A program made the position numbers and the translations under genes. The notes beneath the pieces are model-generated. The model searched no databases. It was not told the DNA's origin and saw only the letters and a program-made list of their open reading frames with translations. Shown here in pieces: positions 54,540-64,000 of a stretch of DNA of 64,000 nt. Positions within the stretch are counted from its first letter, which is position 1. Each line of letters begins with the position of its first letter. The stretch comes from Meghimatium bilineatum (taxonomy: Eukaryota; Mollusca; Gastropoda; Stylommatophora; Philomycidae): contig CM067298.1 of assembly GCA_034231615.1 (NCBI GenBank), positions 28,984,483 to 29,048,482 on the forward strand, given 5' to 3'.

Positions 54540-54745
54540 TCTTTTATTTCCTATGCCCACCTCTCTCATTCCCAATGTACACCTCTCTCATTCCCAATGT
54601 ACACCTCTCTCATTCCCAATGTACACCTCTCTCATTCCCAATGTACACCTCTCTCATTCCCAATGTACACCTCTCTCATTCCCAATGTACACCTCTCTCA
54701 TTCCCAATGTACACCTCTCTTCTTCCATATGTGCATCTCTCTTAT
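54540..54745. repeat. 22-bp minisatellite, about 8-9 copies
   Basis: CCTCTCTCATTCCCAATGTA then CA, with seven near-perfect units in the centre and diverged units at the edges. Confidence 0.95.
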
Positions 54746-54839
54746 TTCCTATGTGCAATAGTATGATTTCTCTTAAATTTAATTTCGTACCGAGATGACA
54801 CTTAATTCGCATCATTTTGTAATGATTTCATAAGTATAA

Positions 54840-55200
54840 CTCAATGGGGTACATTCTTGGAACTTCTCAGCTTTTCTGCCTTACCGTGAACGTGCAGAAA
54901 TGGACCCTTGAGGAGATTCAGGCCTACTGTCTCTACTTCAAGGGCTCTTTCTTTCCGGAGGTGCCTCATAGCAACCCAAGTCTGTACCATTCTCACGGGG
55001 ATGCAGCCAGCTCTGCATTCCTCGCCATCACAGGAGAATTACGCAGGGCTAACATATTTCTCTGATTCTGAAATCTCACAGGGATTTGGTATATACTGAG
55101 CAAAGCTGCTTCTAACCCCATCCCATATGCCGCATGTTCATAGCTACGACACCACGTACAAGTTGGAAGCTGGGGCATTGGTCAGAGATAGTGTTCATAT
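54840..55200. other. GC-richer stretch, unidentified
   Basis: Higher GC than its surroundings and open on both strands for 60-73 codons (54844-55065 +, 54993-55178 -). I see no family motif. It may be a transposon coding remnant. Confidence 0.3.
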
Positions 55201-55309
55201 GGTTCCCCCCAGCTAATGTATAATGATGTTGTCTCTGAATGTTGCACCACACAAGAGGAAAACTACATAATTTAACTATTTTAATTTGAAGTACAGAATA
55301 ACCTCCGGT

Positions 55310-55450
55310 AAGTTATCATATATGTTTCCACATTTAACACGCTCGTAATAGTTTTTGAAAGTTAACATATCTGTGTTTCAACACTGAACACGCTACTGAT
55401 AGTTTTTAACATTTAACATATCTGTGTTTGAACACTGAATGTAACAGTAA
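55310..55450. repeat. 51-bp repeat, partial array (outlier of 56755-56990)
   Basis: Two to three units of ATAGTTTTTGAAAGTTAACA, TATCTGTGTTTCAACACTGA, ACACGCTACTG. Confidence 0.85.
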
Positions 55451-55499
55451 CAAGATCTGCACTTTGTGTGACAGAAACAAACTTGTTACCGAAAACATA

Positions 55500-56305
55500 T
55501 AGTTGACTGTCTGTCCTGGGCAGACTAGTGTGACAATAAGAAGATCTGCAGTGTCGCAATAATTTACGACGGAAGAAACGCCTTTTAGGACTTACTGGAA
55601 TACTGGAGCTGTGACGAGGTCTAAATCTGCGTAATACTGCTCGACATCAATCAATTAACCAAAGCACTCCTTGTCTCACAAGAATATGAAGTTTATTTAC
55701 ACAAGTTGAAATACATCAATTAATATCATCATACTCATAAGAGAGGCAAATAAACACTAGTCACAAGTCCCAGTCTTGTCTTATTCGAGTCTGTCCTCAA
55801 CTCTGTAGACTAATCCTAAATTGTCTGCAACTGGACAATAATATAATAATCGCAAATTACAAATTACGCTAACACATCCAGGAATTGTTTCACTCGGATT
55901 ATAAGCTAAGTCTTAGAGATTATACACCGACTGACTATCTGGCTCTGACTCTTCGTCTCTCCTGGGAGACCGAAGACTGACTGTCTCAGCTGCGAAACTA
56001 AAACTAGGACTTGTCTCTCCTGGGAGACAAGCACTGACTGTCTGGGACAAGCACTGATGGAGACTGACTTCTGACCCGGGGATTACTGACTCTCCAAGCC
56101 AAGTCCTTCTAACTTATCTGGCTGCTCCTCCTAAAAGACTTCCGCCAATCAGAACTTATGGTTTTCTGTCTCCGGCTATCCTCTTCCGTTTCCTCCAGAT
56201 GAAAACCTCTAATTAATTAGGACGTGATCCCTCTGGTCATACAACAACACACGTTGTCCATTCTCTGCGTGGGCAATACGCCCCTACTTCTGTCGTATAC
56301 AAACT
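55500..56305 (-). mobile_element. Candidate LTR or LTR-like region (minus strand)
   Basis: On the minus strand: TGTATACGACAGAAGTAGG near 56303, CTGATTGGCGGAAGTC, duplicated CAGTCAGTGCTTGTC and TCTCCCAGGAGAGAC modules, then GTAAATAAACTTCATATTCT (poly(A)-like), and several candidate CA ends such as ATTGCGACA at 55554. The layout resembles the candidate LTR at 42804-43260. Borders and target duplication are not established. Confidence 0.33.
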
Positions 56306-56604
56306 CCGCCTTCCTACTTATTCATTGTGCCTCTATGCTAAACATATTTCGTTGCAATGGAAAAACAGAGTGTCAAGAAATCTTTTCATCACTTCATTCC
56401 TTCTGACCACTAAGGTACTGCGTAATCGACGTGTCAATAACACATGCGGGCCTGGATGAATTCATCGGTGGCGACCAATATTCTTTTGAATGCTTCGTAG
56501 ACTTTGTGTCGTCTCCTTTTTATTTGAGCAAGTGAGATGCAGACTTGTGATACTAATATTTGCCTTACCTAAAGCGTACTAGCTTGTGTCAGACTGGTCT
56601 CTGT

Positions 56605-56752
56605 GCAAACAATACTTTTTTGCTTGTAGCCATATCGTCTGGTGTTATTACAAACAATCCGTTTGCCACGCTAGTATTATACAACAAACCGTCTGCCATC
56701 CAGTATTAGTACAAACAAAACCGTCTGCCACCCCCGATACTATTACATGAAT
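56605..56752. repeat. About 35-bp repeat, 3-4 diverged units
   Basis: Units with ACAAACAATCCGTTTGCCAC, ACAACAAACCGTCTGCCATC, AAACAAAACCGTCTGCCACC. Confidence 0.75.
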
Positions 56753-56754
56753 AC

Positions 56755-56990
56755 GCTCATGATAGTTTTTTGAAATTTAACATATCTGTGTTTCAACACT
56801 CAACACGCTCATGATAGTTTTTGAAAGTTAACATATCTGAGTTTCAACACTCAACACGCTCATGATAGTTTTTGAAAGTTAACATATCTGAGTTTCAACA
56901 CTCAACACGCTCATGATAGTTTTTGAAATTTAACATATCTGAGTTTCAACACTCAACACGCTCATGATAGTTTTTGAAATACAACTTGTT
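56755..56990. repeat. 51-bp minisatellite, about 5 copies
   Basis: GATAGTTTTTGAAAGTTAAC, ATATCTGAGTTTCAACACTC, AACACGCTCAT. Related units appear 1.4 kb upstream at 55310-55450, so the LTR-like region may have split one array. Confidence 0.93.
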
Positions 56991-56999
56991 AGTTCAAAT

Positions 57000-58435
57000 G
57001 TACAGAAACTATATTAAAAAATAACAATTTGCAACAAATCCCTTGATTGAAATATTGTCCTAAGATATTTGAAAGAATTTCCCTAACATCATTACTCGTG
57101 TCTTAAGATAGGACAGAAAATAATCGAAAACTTATTCCTTTAATTACTACTAAAATTAATTCCTTTGTTTTAATCTATATTGTAGCTATGATTTCTTTAC
57201 ACAGCTACTACTCCATCAAACAACAACAATGGTTATATTAAGATGCTTTCCCCGAGGCAATGATTTGTGTCCGGGTAACATTGTATATTCATCTTAGAAA
57301 AATATTGTGCGCGATGTATTTCGTTAACGATGTATTTGTTAGCGATGCCCATTAATTGCAAGAAGGACATTTTAAAAATAAATAAAAATAAACGTATCCA
57401 ATTTCCGTAAAACGTGGAAGTTAAAAATGAAATCTCAAACGTTAACGCTTAATTACTGCTTGTAAAGTAATGTGTTCATTCAAGACCTGGGTTCAATAAA
57501 AAGATATCAAGATGATGTGAGTTTCACTAAATCCATTTTAAAATATGTTTAGTAGAAACCAGAAATATTTGATTGGCTAGTTAAGTTTGAAGATTAAATT
57601 ATCTAATTGGCATTTCAGAAACAGAAGTGGGTCCATCTTGTTTATACAATATCTGTGACCCGGAACCGTCTGAGTTAACTTACACTTTAGCACTGTCTTA
57701 GAATATACCCAAAGCCGTATAAATTGAATTTGGCTAAAGAAAGGAACTTTGAATATTTTTGATATGTATCTCGCTGCGCCTTACATGGTATTGTCAGCTT
57801 ACTTGAGGGTGCATCTCGAGCACAGCAAAGGAAAGGTGTTATGCGGACATTCTTGCCTCAACTTGATCATCCTGTCGTAGGGGTTTAGCGGTGTGATTTG
57901 TACTAAAGAGATCGCAAGTTGCTCGGGAAGTTTTCTTTGCAAAAGGGAACTTTCGGGTATTCATGGGGTTTATCTCTTTAAGCTAAGGAGTTAAATGCTA
58001 TGGGTGGCACTCTCCCCATGGAGGCAAACTTCTTGACTGGAGATTAGTCCAGCCAACAGAGATTGGAAACTAATATTGGTCGGACCATTCTATATATTGA
58101 GCTGTCCACAGACCCGCACATCAAACACAGGTACTGAAGTTGAAGATATCAGGACGAGAGACGCACCAACAATCATGGTATCATGCAACCCGTCTATCTA
58201 ACATATCTGCAAGACAAATTACGTACTGTGTAGACATGTTAAACTACCAACAAGAAGAAGGATGACGTCCTCTTCCCATGTTACCGCTAACTCTGCCTTC
58301 CACTATTAATCTTTCCCTGCTGTTATATCTCTTTATATGACCATAGAAAACAACAACAACACAGCTTTCTACTTAAGATATTGTTAAAGAGATAAGATAT
58401 TGTTATTTTATTTGCCTCTTCGACGTTTATTGATT
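57000..58435. other. Unannotated sequence
   Basis: No gene or repeat family recognised. 58220-58360 has faint resemblance to the TFWKEYVT LINE (GACATGTTAAACTA then CATGTTACCGC), below the level I would call. Confidence 0.35.
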
Positions 58436-58439
58436 TTAA

Positions 58440-58600
58440 CACACCTCGAGATGTCTTTTTAGCTGTCCATGGTATACGTAAAATTCTTCTGTAGCATCTC
58501 ATTTCGAAAGCAGCGATTCTCTTTGCTATTGTTTTATTTAGTGTCCATGTCTCACATCTGTATATTGCCGTTGGAAATACGAAATACGCATGTTCTGATC
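58440..58600 (-). pseudogene. LINE RT fragment (TFWKEYVT family)
   Basis: GCTGTCCATGGTATACGTAA, GTTTTATTTAGTGTCCATG and CACATCTGTATATTGCCGTT match 8055-8175 of the minus-strand copy at 7745-8345, the YGCEAWTL region. Confidence 0.65.
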
Positions 58601-58639
58601 ATACATAGTTTGGCTATGCATGAGTAAGACAGCGCGTTA

Positions 58640-58995
58640 TTAGCTGGACATAGTAAAATAGCTCGTCATCAGATATCTTTCTACCTTAGCATTGGTCTAC
58701 ACGGGCTTAATGGCCTTCAGCCAGTCCCCGAATATAACTTTTTTTGGGATGCGGCAGTTTGGGCATTCTTCTGACGTGACGCAGCCAACGAAATTATTTA
58801 TATTAAGTTTTTCCATGGCAGATGGTAGCTGGGTGCAGCGGAACACTTCCATGTTGGTGATTTTGACGTGCAATTAGAAATTTAAGATATTGCAGAGATA
58901 TCTTAGATGAGAGATGTTAAGTCTCCTCTCATGTTTGGTGTTGGTTGTCCATGTTTCAGTGCGTAGTATAGTGGACTCAGCACGCATGTTTGATA
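58640..58995 (-). pseudogene. LINE RT C-terminal fragment (different family)
   Basis: On the minus strand: ETWTTNTKHERRLNISHLRY (58970-58910), then VKITNMEVFRCTQLPSAMEK (58875-58815), then after a frameshift FRWLRHVRRMPKL and LAEGH. The order E.W......ERRL..FHLR..R, N.EVL..A..PS, RWLGHVRRM is the standard end of a group of LINE RT ORFs. Confidence 0.75.
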
Positions 58996-59044
58996 ATCTG
59001 GTTTGTTTTCAATTTTAGCTTATGGTGTTTCTAAGCTAAAAAGC

Positions 59045-59265
59045 AACTGTAAACATTGATGTTAAACAAGTAATAAATGAAACTGTAAACATTCACAAGA
59101 AATTAGTAATCAATGTAACGACAAACATATGAAACTGGTATTTGATGCAACAATAAACATTCAGATGAAGCTACCATTCAATGTAACTATAAATATATGA
59201 AACTAGTAATTAATGCAACTATAAACACTCAGATGAAACGAGTAATCAATGTATTTGTCATAACG
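59045..59265. repeat. Degenerate repeat, about 28-30 bp units
   Basis: AGTAATCAATGTAACTATAA and ACATATGAAACTGGT-type units, strongly diverged. Confidence 0.7.
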
Positions 59266-59539
59266 AATTGGAACATGACAATACAGAACCGAGATAGGCT
59301 TTCAAGAGCGATGTAAAGGGAGCTTGAAGGAGAGCAACTGACCGAGTCAGACAGGCTGGCAGAGATGTTACATCAGACAGAGAGATAGTGCAGCGTTATT
59401 GTTATTCTGTCTATAGGCCCACGTAGAGTTGAACAAAGTTCACAGTGAACGGTGCTAACAATAGCCACTCGCGGCAGATCAAGCTTTGGTTATTACCGTT
59501 TACTGGGCAAAACGAGAAACACTGCAGCGAATTACGTCT

Positions 59540-60060
59540 ATTGTTGGGTGCTAAATACAGGAGTGTTGTGACAATTACCGTTGGGAAATAGAGGTCCTAA
59601 CGACGGCCGCCATTGTTGGGCAGTTTCTATAAAGGTAGACGTAGGCACCAGTTCTCGGAACAGGTGAAACAAAGAAGATCTCACCGTCTCCACTTCCGGT
59701 GGGAATTCAGAGAAGTTGTCAGTGCGGACTTTTCTTTCACGTGTCGCGTGCGGAATTTGTTCACCCCGGTCACATGACAAAGCGTCCCTGGCAACGCAGT
59801 ATGTGTCCGCCAGGCATGATGATGATTTGATTCTCTCCACGAGGACAAGTAGCCTGCCCTGCGTGAAAGACTGCCATCTTTAAATGCCTGGCTCTGAGCA
59901 CGTGTTTCCCCACGCGTGTCTACTTCCATCAAGTCGTTCGTCAGTCATGCACGGACCCCCTGATGGCCAGAACGCCGCTACCTTTGATCACAGATCAAGA
60001 GCTTCGACAGTCACCTCCCCGCCCAGACTAAAAACCAGATTAAGGTAGGAATGAGTAGAA
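59540..60060. promoter_or_regulatory. Candidate promoter or enhancer island
   Basis: Repeat-free, CpG-richer than the surroundings. It has GCCGCCATTGTTGGG (YY1/SOX-like, 59607-59621), a TATA-like TCTATAAAGG (59626-59635), GTCACATGAC (59769-59778) and three CACGTG E-boxes (59738, 59899, 60073). AAG|GTAGGA near 60044 could be a splice donor. Orientation and activity are unknown. Two stop-free minus-strand frames here (59538-59932) have no motifs. Confidence 0.35.
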
Positions 60061-60334
60061 TGAAAATTCTTTCACGTGATCAATGAGTGCCATGAATACA
60101 CTGGATTGTATTACTTCTTGGATTTTCTCCTCTGCTAGACACTGTTTCGGTTCGATTCTTGCTCAAGAAGATTTACACTATATGTTAAGTGCGTTGCACG
60201 TGCATTTAATGTTGCACCACCTGAACTACAGATAACTAACACGTCGACTATGATCATCTGCTATGTTATAGTATATACATTTGATTTATAGAAACTTCAT
60301 GTTAAAGATTTCACAATCTATCATACAGACAGTT

Positions 60335-61150
60335 CAAGTGGAAGTTCTCACAATCTAGTCTACATACATTTTAAATAAATGATCTCAGAGTCAAGTCTAC
60401 ATACACTTTAAATAAATAATCTCAGAGTCAAGTCTCATCATCAAGTGCCGTCTCCACAACGAAGGTTGGCTGCAACGTATCTCCAACATCTCCTGTCTCT
60501 TGTCTTGGTGGTGCACTCTGCTAGACTGTAACCTGTCCATCGTGTAATGTTACTATCCCACTTGTATCTCTGCCTACCTCTTGCTCGCTTCCCTTTGACT
60601 TTACCCTCAAGTAAGGTCTTCAATAGGGTGTCATGTCTTTTAATGTGTCCAAAGTATTTTATTTGCCTGATCTTTATTTCTCTTAGTAGTTCTTTCTTCA
60701 TATTAAGTGTCTTTAGCACCTCTTTATTTGTTTTCTTCTCTTTCCATGATGTTCTCCCTATTCTTCTATATACCCACATCTCAAAGGCATCAATTTTGTC
60801 TTCTAATTGTTTATTTAGTCAAGTCTACATACACTTTAAATGAATGATCTCAGTCTAGTCTACATACGCTTTAAGTGAATGATTTCAGTCTAGTCTACAT
60901 ACATTTTAAGTGAATGACCTCACAGTCTAGTCTACATACATTTTAAGTGAATGACCTCACAGTCTAGTCTATATATACTTTAAATGAATGATCTCAGAGT
61001 CTAGTCTACATACACTTTAAGTGAATGACCTCACAGTCTGGTCTACATACACTTTAAGTGAATGACATAACAGTCTAGTCTACATACACTTTAAGTGAAT
61101 GACCTCACAGTCTAGTCTACATACATTTTAAGTGAATGACCTCACAGTCT
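60335..61150. repeat. 37-bp minisatellite split by a LINE
   Basis: Units TCTACATACACTTTAAGTGA, ATGACCTCACAGTCTAG at 60335-60435 and 60817-61150 (period 37 bp, for example 60931 to 60968). The left part is more diverged. Confidence 0.93.
60436..60816 (-). pseudogene. 5'-truncated LINE with 10-bp target duplication
   Basis: The minus-strand frame 60779-60441 reads MWVYRRIGRTSWKEKKTNKE, IKIRQIKYFGHIKRHDTLLK, TLLEGKVKGKRARGRQRYKW, DSNITRWTGYSLAE and WRYVAANLRCGDGT. That is a clean RT C-terminus ending near a TGATGATG tail (60436). AGTCAAGTCT flanks it at 60426-60435 and 60817-60826. The intact frame suggests a comparatively recent insertion. Same family as 18665-19338. Confidence 0.9.
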
Positions 61151-61153
61151 GAT

Positions 61154-61390
61154 TTAATAATAATAATATTAAACCCATAACCCGTCAGGGTCGTAGGAGT
61201 GTCACAATGAGTCATTTGGAATAGAAAAATCTCCACGAATCTCTATCCTCTACCATCCTGATGAGTTTTGGAAAACTCACACTCTATCCATTCTTTAATA
61301 TTATTCAGCCATGTCTTCATGTTTCCATCTCGTTTTCTTACTCCCTGCATTGTAATTTCAAGAACAAATTGCAAACAAGAACACAAGTCT
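61154..61390 (-). pseudogene. LINE 3' end with (AAT)n tail
   Basis: ATTAAACCCATAACCCGTCA then GGGTCGTAGGAGTGTCACA matches the 3' UTR and C-terminus at 63663-63700. The tail is (AAT)n (61154-61170). Upstream coding matches (CTATCCATTCTTTAAT, GCCATGTCTTCATG) follow. It abuts the end of the 37-bp array. Confidence 0.72.
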
Positions 61391-61394
61391 GATT

Positions 61395-62110
61395 TTATAG
61401 ACATGTCAAGTGAAAGATTTTAAAATTGGTTCTACGGGCAATTTGAATGAACAATTCATTTAGTTTGTCATAGTTAAACTACCTTACTTCGGGTTTAACA
61501 TTTGACCTAGAAATGTGATTGTTATTTTAAAAAATACATGTTCAACCAAGAAGTTACTTAGTCGAGAATCAGCTCCATGTACGTAAGCAAAAGTAGAGAA
61601 CGCATAAAGATATCGCCCAGCATAGCAGCAAACATATAGAAGAAATTAGGGAAGTCGTTAAGATGTCTCTATACACAGCAGCAAACACTTTAAAAATGTT
61701 ATTGAGTCCGTCAAGATGCCTCTCGGTTGCACAGCAGCAAGCATATTGAAGTTAGTTAAGATATTGATCTATCCTCATTGATGCTCTGAACATCTACTGG
61801 TTTCAGTTGCGCAAATGCGATAACAGAGACCAATCATATAAACGTACGTGATAAATTAAAGATAAAGTACATCCTATGAACGGTATATAAATACTATAAT
61901 GTAAATCAAGCATTGATGACACAATAACAGGGTTACCAGATAATTAAAACTGTACATGGTAAAATTGTGAATGTAAAATTATTCACAATATAGCCAAAGT
62001 GACAACCCTTCGCCACAATTTTCTTTACTTTACTATAACTTTGTGAATCGACGTTGCCCACTCTGAGCAAACCTATAGGTGCTTCGTCTTTTCCAGCACA
62101 TGTAAAGAGT
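61395..62110. other. Unannotated sequence
   Basis: Faint duplication of GTTAAGATGTCTCTATACAC and GTCAAGATGCCTCTCGGTTG near 61655 and 61708. Nothing else recognised. Confidence 0.35.
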
Positions 62111-62117
62111 ATACATA

Positions 62118-62850
62118 ATGGCTGTTCCCGTTGCTACCAGGTTTAGCGCACATTTTAAATGCTACCTCAATTGCCTTCTCATGGGGAAATATTCTTGCAG
62201 TCACAAAATCACATTTATTCCAGTCTTGTGTCCACAATATCACATTTCTTACAGACGTGTGTCCTCATTTAGATGCTTTAGATGGTCTACATGTAGTCCC
62301 ATTGATATCTTATTCTTGTCCATAATTAATTCTCCTATTATTAGCTTTCGAAGTCAATATCTCTACTCGTTCATTTCCGTGGACTCCTGCATATCAGGGA
62401 AAATAAATCAATATAATTCTCCACAAATTATCTTACGCAATGAATTCCACCCACACACTGCAGCATCCATTTTTAAAAATTCTTTTAAAGCATGGACTAA
62501 GAACTTGTCATTTTTACCAACTTTCAAACCAGAGCAAAGCAAACCAGAGTCTCACATTCCAACTAAGAACAGGCCACGCCCCCGTTAATAAACACTTGAA
62601 CAGAATAAACCCATTACACGAACCACATTGCAGACACTGCAACGCACAAGAAGAGACTGTTGAACACCTACTACGCAGTGCCCAGAATTAACAGACATCC
62701 GACAAGAACTATTACCACTACTTCCAGCTATACACAACACACTCTACACAACTGCACCACAACTGAGGAAAACCTGTGCATTCACCAGAAGGGCTATGGG
62801 CTGTCAAGAGCTGCCTGCTCACAGCGAAAGGGATTGAATCATCATCATCA
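62118..62850 (+). pseudogene. LINE C-terminal region with (ATC)n tail
   Basis: LTFQLRTGHAPVNKHLNRIN then CRHCNAQEETVEHLL (62530-62680) is the zinc-knuckle module of a second LINE family. After a frameshift it runs ELTDIRQELLPLLPAIHNTL and CAFTRRAMGCQELPAH, then GGGATTGAATCATCATCATC at about 62830-62848. The region 62118-62440 upstream is open but not recognised. Decayed. Confidence 0.68.
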
Positions 62851-62854
62851 GCAA

Positions 62855-63290
62855 CATTCAATACTTGTGTGCTGGAAATTTATTTTAGTACCGCCATAAC
62901 TGCCTCAGTTTCCATTCTCATGCTGGACACCACAAGTAAAATGTGTTTCACTGATTACAAACAATTTTAAAACAAAATTATTGAATGCCACCAGAATATA
63001 GATCAGAAAAGACATTAAAATTGAACAATAGCTCGTATATTCCACATAGAGTAACATATTGAAAACGTATAGCAACATATACAAAATGACTAAAACTATA
63101 CTGTGTGGATTGGCCCCAAGAGTTTGTATAAGAAAATTCCCAATGTGTAGTTTTAAATTGTAAAGTCATGTTCAAACAGCAAGTGTTTCTTTTCTCAACA
63201 TTAACACGTGTGAGGAACAGTTTTACGTGAAAATGTGTCGTCAGCAACACACAATGTCTCTCTTTAATTTCATAGATTTGTTCTGGCACT
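62855..63290. other. Unannotated sequence between LINEs
   Basis: No gene recognised. Confidence 0.35.
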
Positions 63291-63299
63291 CAAATAGCA

Positions 63300-63651
63300 A
63301 AGAAAGAAAGAAATATCACCATCTCCATCGATGATAAACACCTTAAACAAGTAAATGAGTCCACTTACTTAGGAAGCATTATATCGAGTGAGGGGAAAAC
63401 CAGTAAAGAGATACAAAATAGATGCAACAAAACATACCAGATCCTAGGACAGATGACACGCATTTTCAAGAACAAAAATTTAAACATAGACACTAAAGTT
63501 GCATTATACAAGACTATTATTATTCCATCACTATGCTACCAGTGCCAAACCTGGACAATGACAGCACAAGACAAACGAAAAATAGTGACAACAGAAATGA
63601 CATGTCTACGACGAATACTCGGAGTGTCATTAAGAGATAGAATTAGAAACG
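63300..63651 (+). pseudogene. LINE RT thumb fragment interrupted by another LINE
   Basis: Plus frame: ISITIDDKHLKQVNESTYLG, SIISSEGKTSKEIQNRCNKT, MTRIFKNKNLNIDTKVALYK, SLCYQCQTWTMTAQDKRKI and CLRRILGVSLRDRIRND. These are the YLGS, YGCETW-like and R.L.....DR.RN motifs after the RT catalytic core. The frame ends abruptly at RND, where the (TCAA)n tail of the next element starts. Confidence 0.82.
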
Positions 63652-64000
63652 ATCAATCAATCAATCAATAAACCCATAACCCTTCAGGGTCGTAGGGGTA
63701 CCACATTGGATGCTTCAGCACACAGAGTCCTCCAGCGAATTCTATCGTCAGCGATGCGGATGAGTGTGGAAATATCTAGCCCTGTCCATTCCTTGATGTT
63801 GTCTGTCCATGTCTTTATTTGTCCTCCTCTGCTTCTTCCACCCTCGACAGTTCCCTGCAGTATTGTTTTTGATAAGGAATCGTGCCTGCATACATGTCCG
63901 AACCATGCTAGTTTTCGTCGTTTCACTATTGAAAGCAATGGCTCCTGGACACCTGCACACATCTCTACTTTATTTCTTACGTACACATTGGTCTTATGTT
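63652..64000 (-). pseudogene. LINE C-terminus with (ATTG)n tail, runs off the window
   Basis: Minus frame 63986-63684: VKRRKLAWFGHVCRHDSLSK, TILQGTVEGGRSRGGQIKTW, TDNIKEWTGLDISTLIRIAD, WRTLCAEASNVVPLRP, then the 3' UTR CCTGAAGGGTTATGGGTTTA and an ATTGATTGATTG tail ending at 63652. This is an intact-looking RT C-terminus. A second copy with an AAT tail is at 61154-61390. Confidence 0.88.

Noticed and set aside
54844-55178. Host exon in the GC-richer stretch
   Set aside because: Open in both directions, no clear acceptor/donor pair and no family motif; left as unidentified.
58692-58877. 61-codon plus-strand frame as a gene
   Set aside because: Antisense to the LINE RT C-terminus (HVRRMP, MEVF...QLPSAM) on the minus strand.
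59538-59932. Minus-strand frames of 83-100 codons as a host gene
   Set aside because: No domain recognised. The region is better explained as GC-richer non-coding sequence.

Overview
This window looks like non-coding, repeat-packed animal DNA, most probably from a mollusc. The reasons are a spliced LIM-homeobox gene, very long intronic and intergenic stretches, many 5'-truncated LINEs, tRNA-derived SINEs and tandem satellites. The mollusc guess rests on the style of the LINE ends and SINEs and is an inference; the class is not resolved. I see no bacterial-style operon, CRISPR array or intact transposase.

The one host gene I can support is the 3' end of an Islet (Isl) LIM-homeobox transcription factor on the + strand. 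An exon at 9437-9628 carries the conserved Lhx-binding region and the NPVEVQSY...PWK...FQQL block. It splices to a terminal exon at 11435-11644. The LIM domains and homeodomain are not in the window, so they lie upstream. The first exon also stays open for 93 codons past its splice donor, giving a possible second C-terminus.

Region by region: 1-9436 is upstream intron with a 39-bp minisatellite, a hAT-type MITE with target duplications, a long (AT)n tract, SINE-like repeats, a 300-bp palindrome and a LINE fragment. 9437-12135 is the Islet 3' end. 12200-23700 is dominated by minisatellites: a 70-bp array, a 39-bp array and a 3.3-kb block of 21-bp units. 23700-47560 holds scattered SINEs, short arrays, MITEs, possible solo LTRs and LINE fragments, the best being a LINE thumb/RNase H/zinc-knuckle segment at 46370-47556. 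47995-51905 is two abutting satellites (35-bp then 40-bp units), both with higher-order structure. 52000-59400 is mostly unrecognised sequence with small arrays, an LTR-like region and LINE remnants. 59540-60060 is a CpG- and E-box-richer island that could be a promoter. 60340-61150 is a 37-bp array split by a LINE. 61150-64000 is several LINE 3' ends, one nested in another.

By my own boundaries, tandem arrays occupy roughly a fifth of the window. All protein-like open frames other than Islet are transposon remnants or by-products of tandem repeats.
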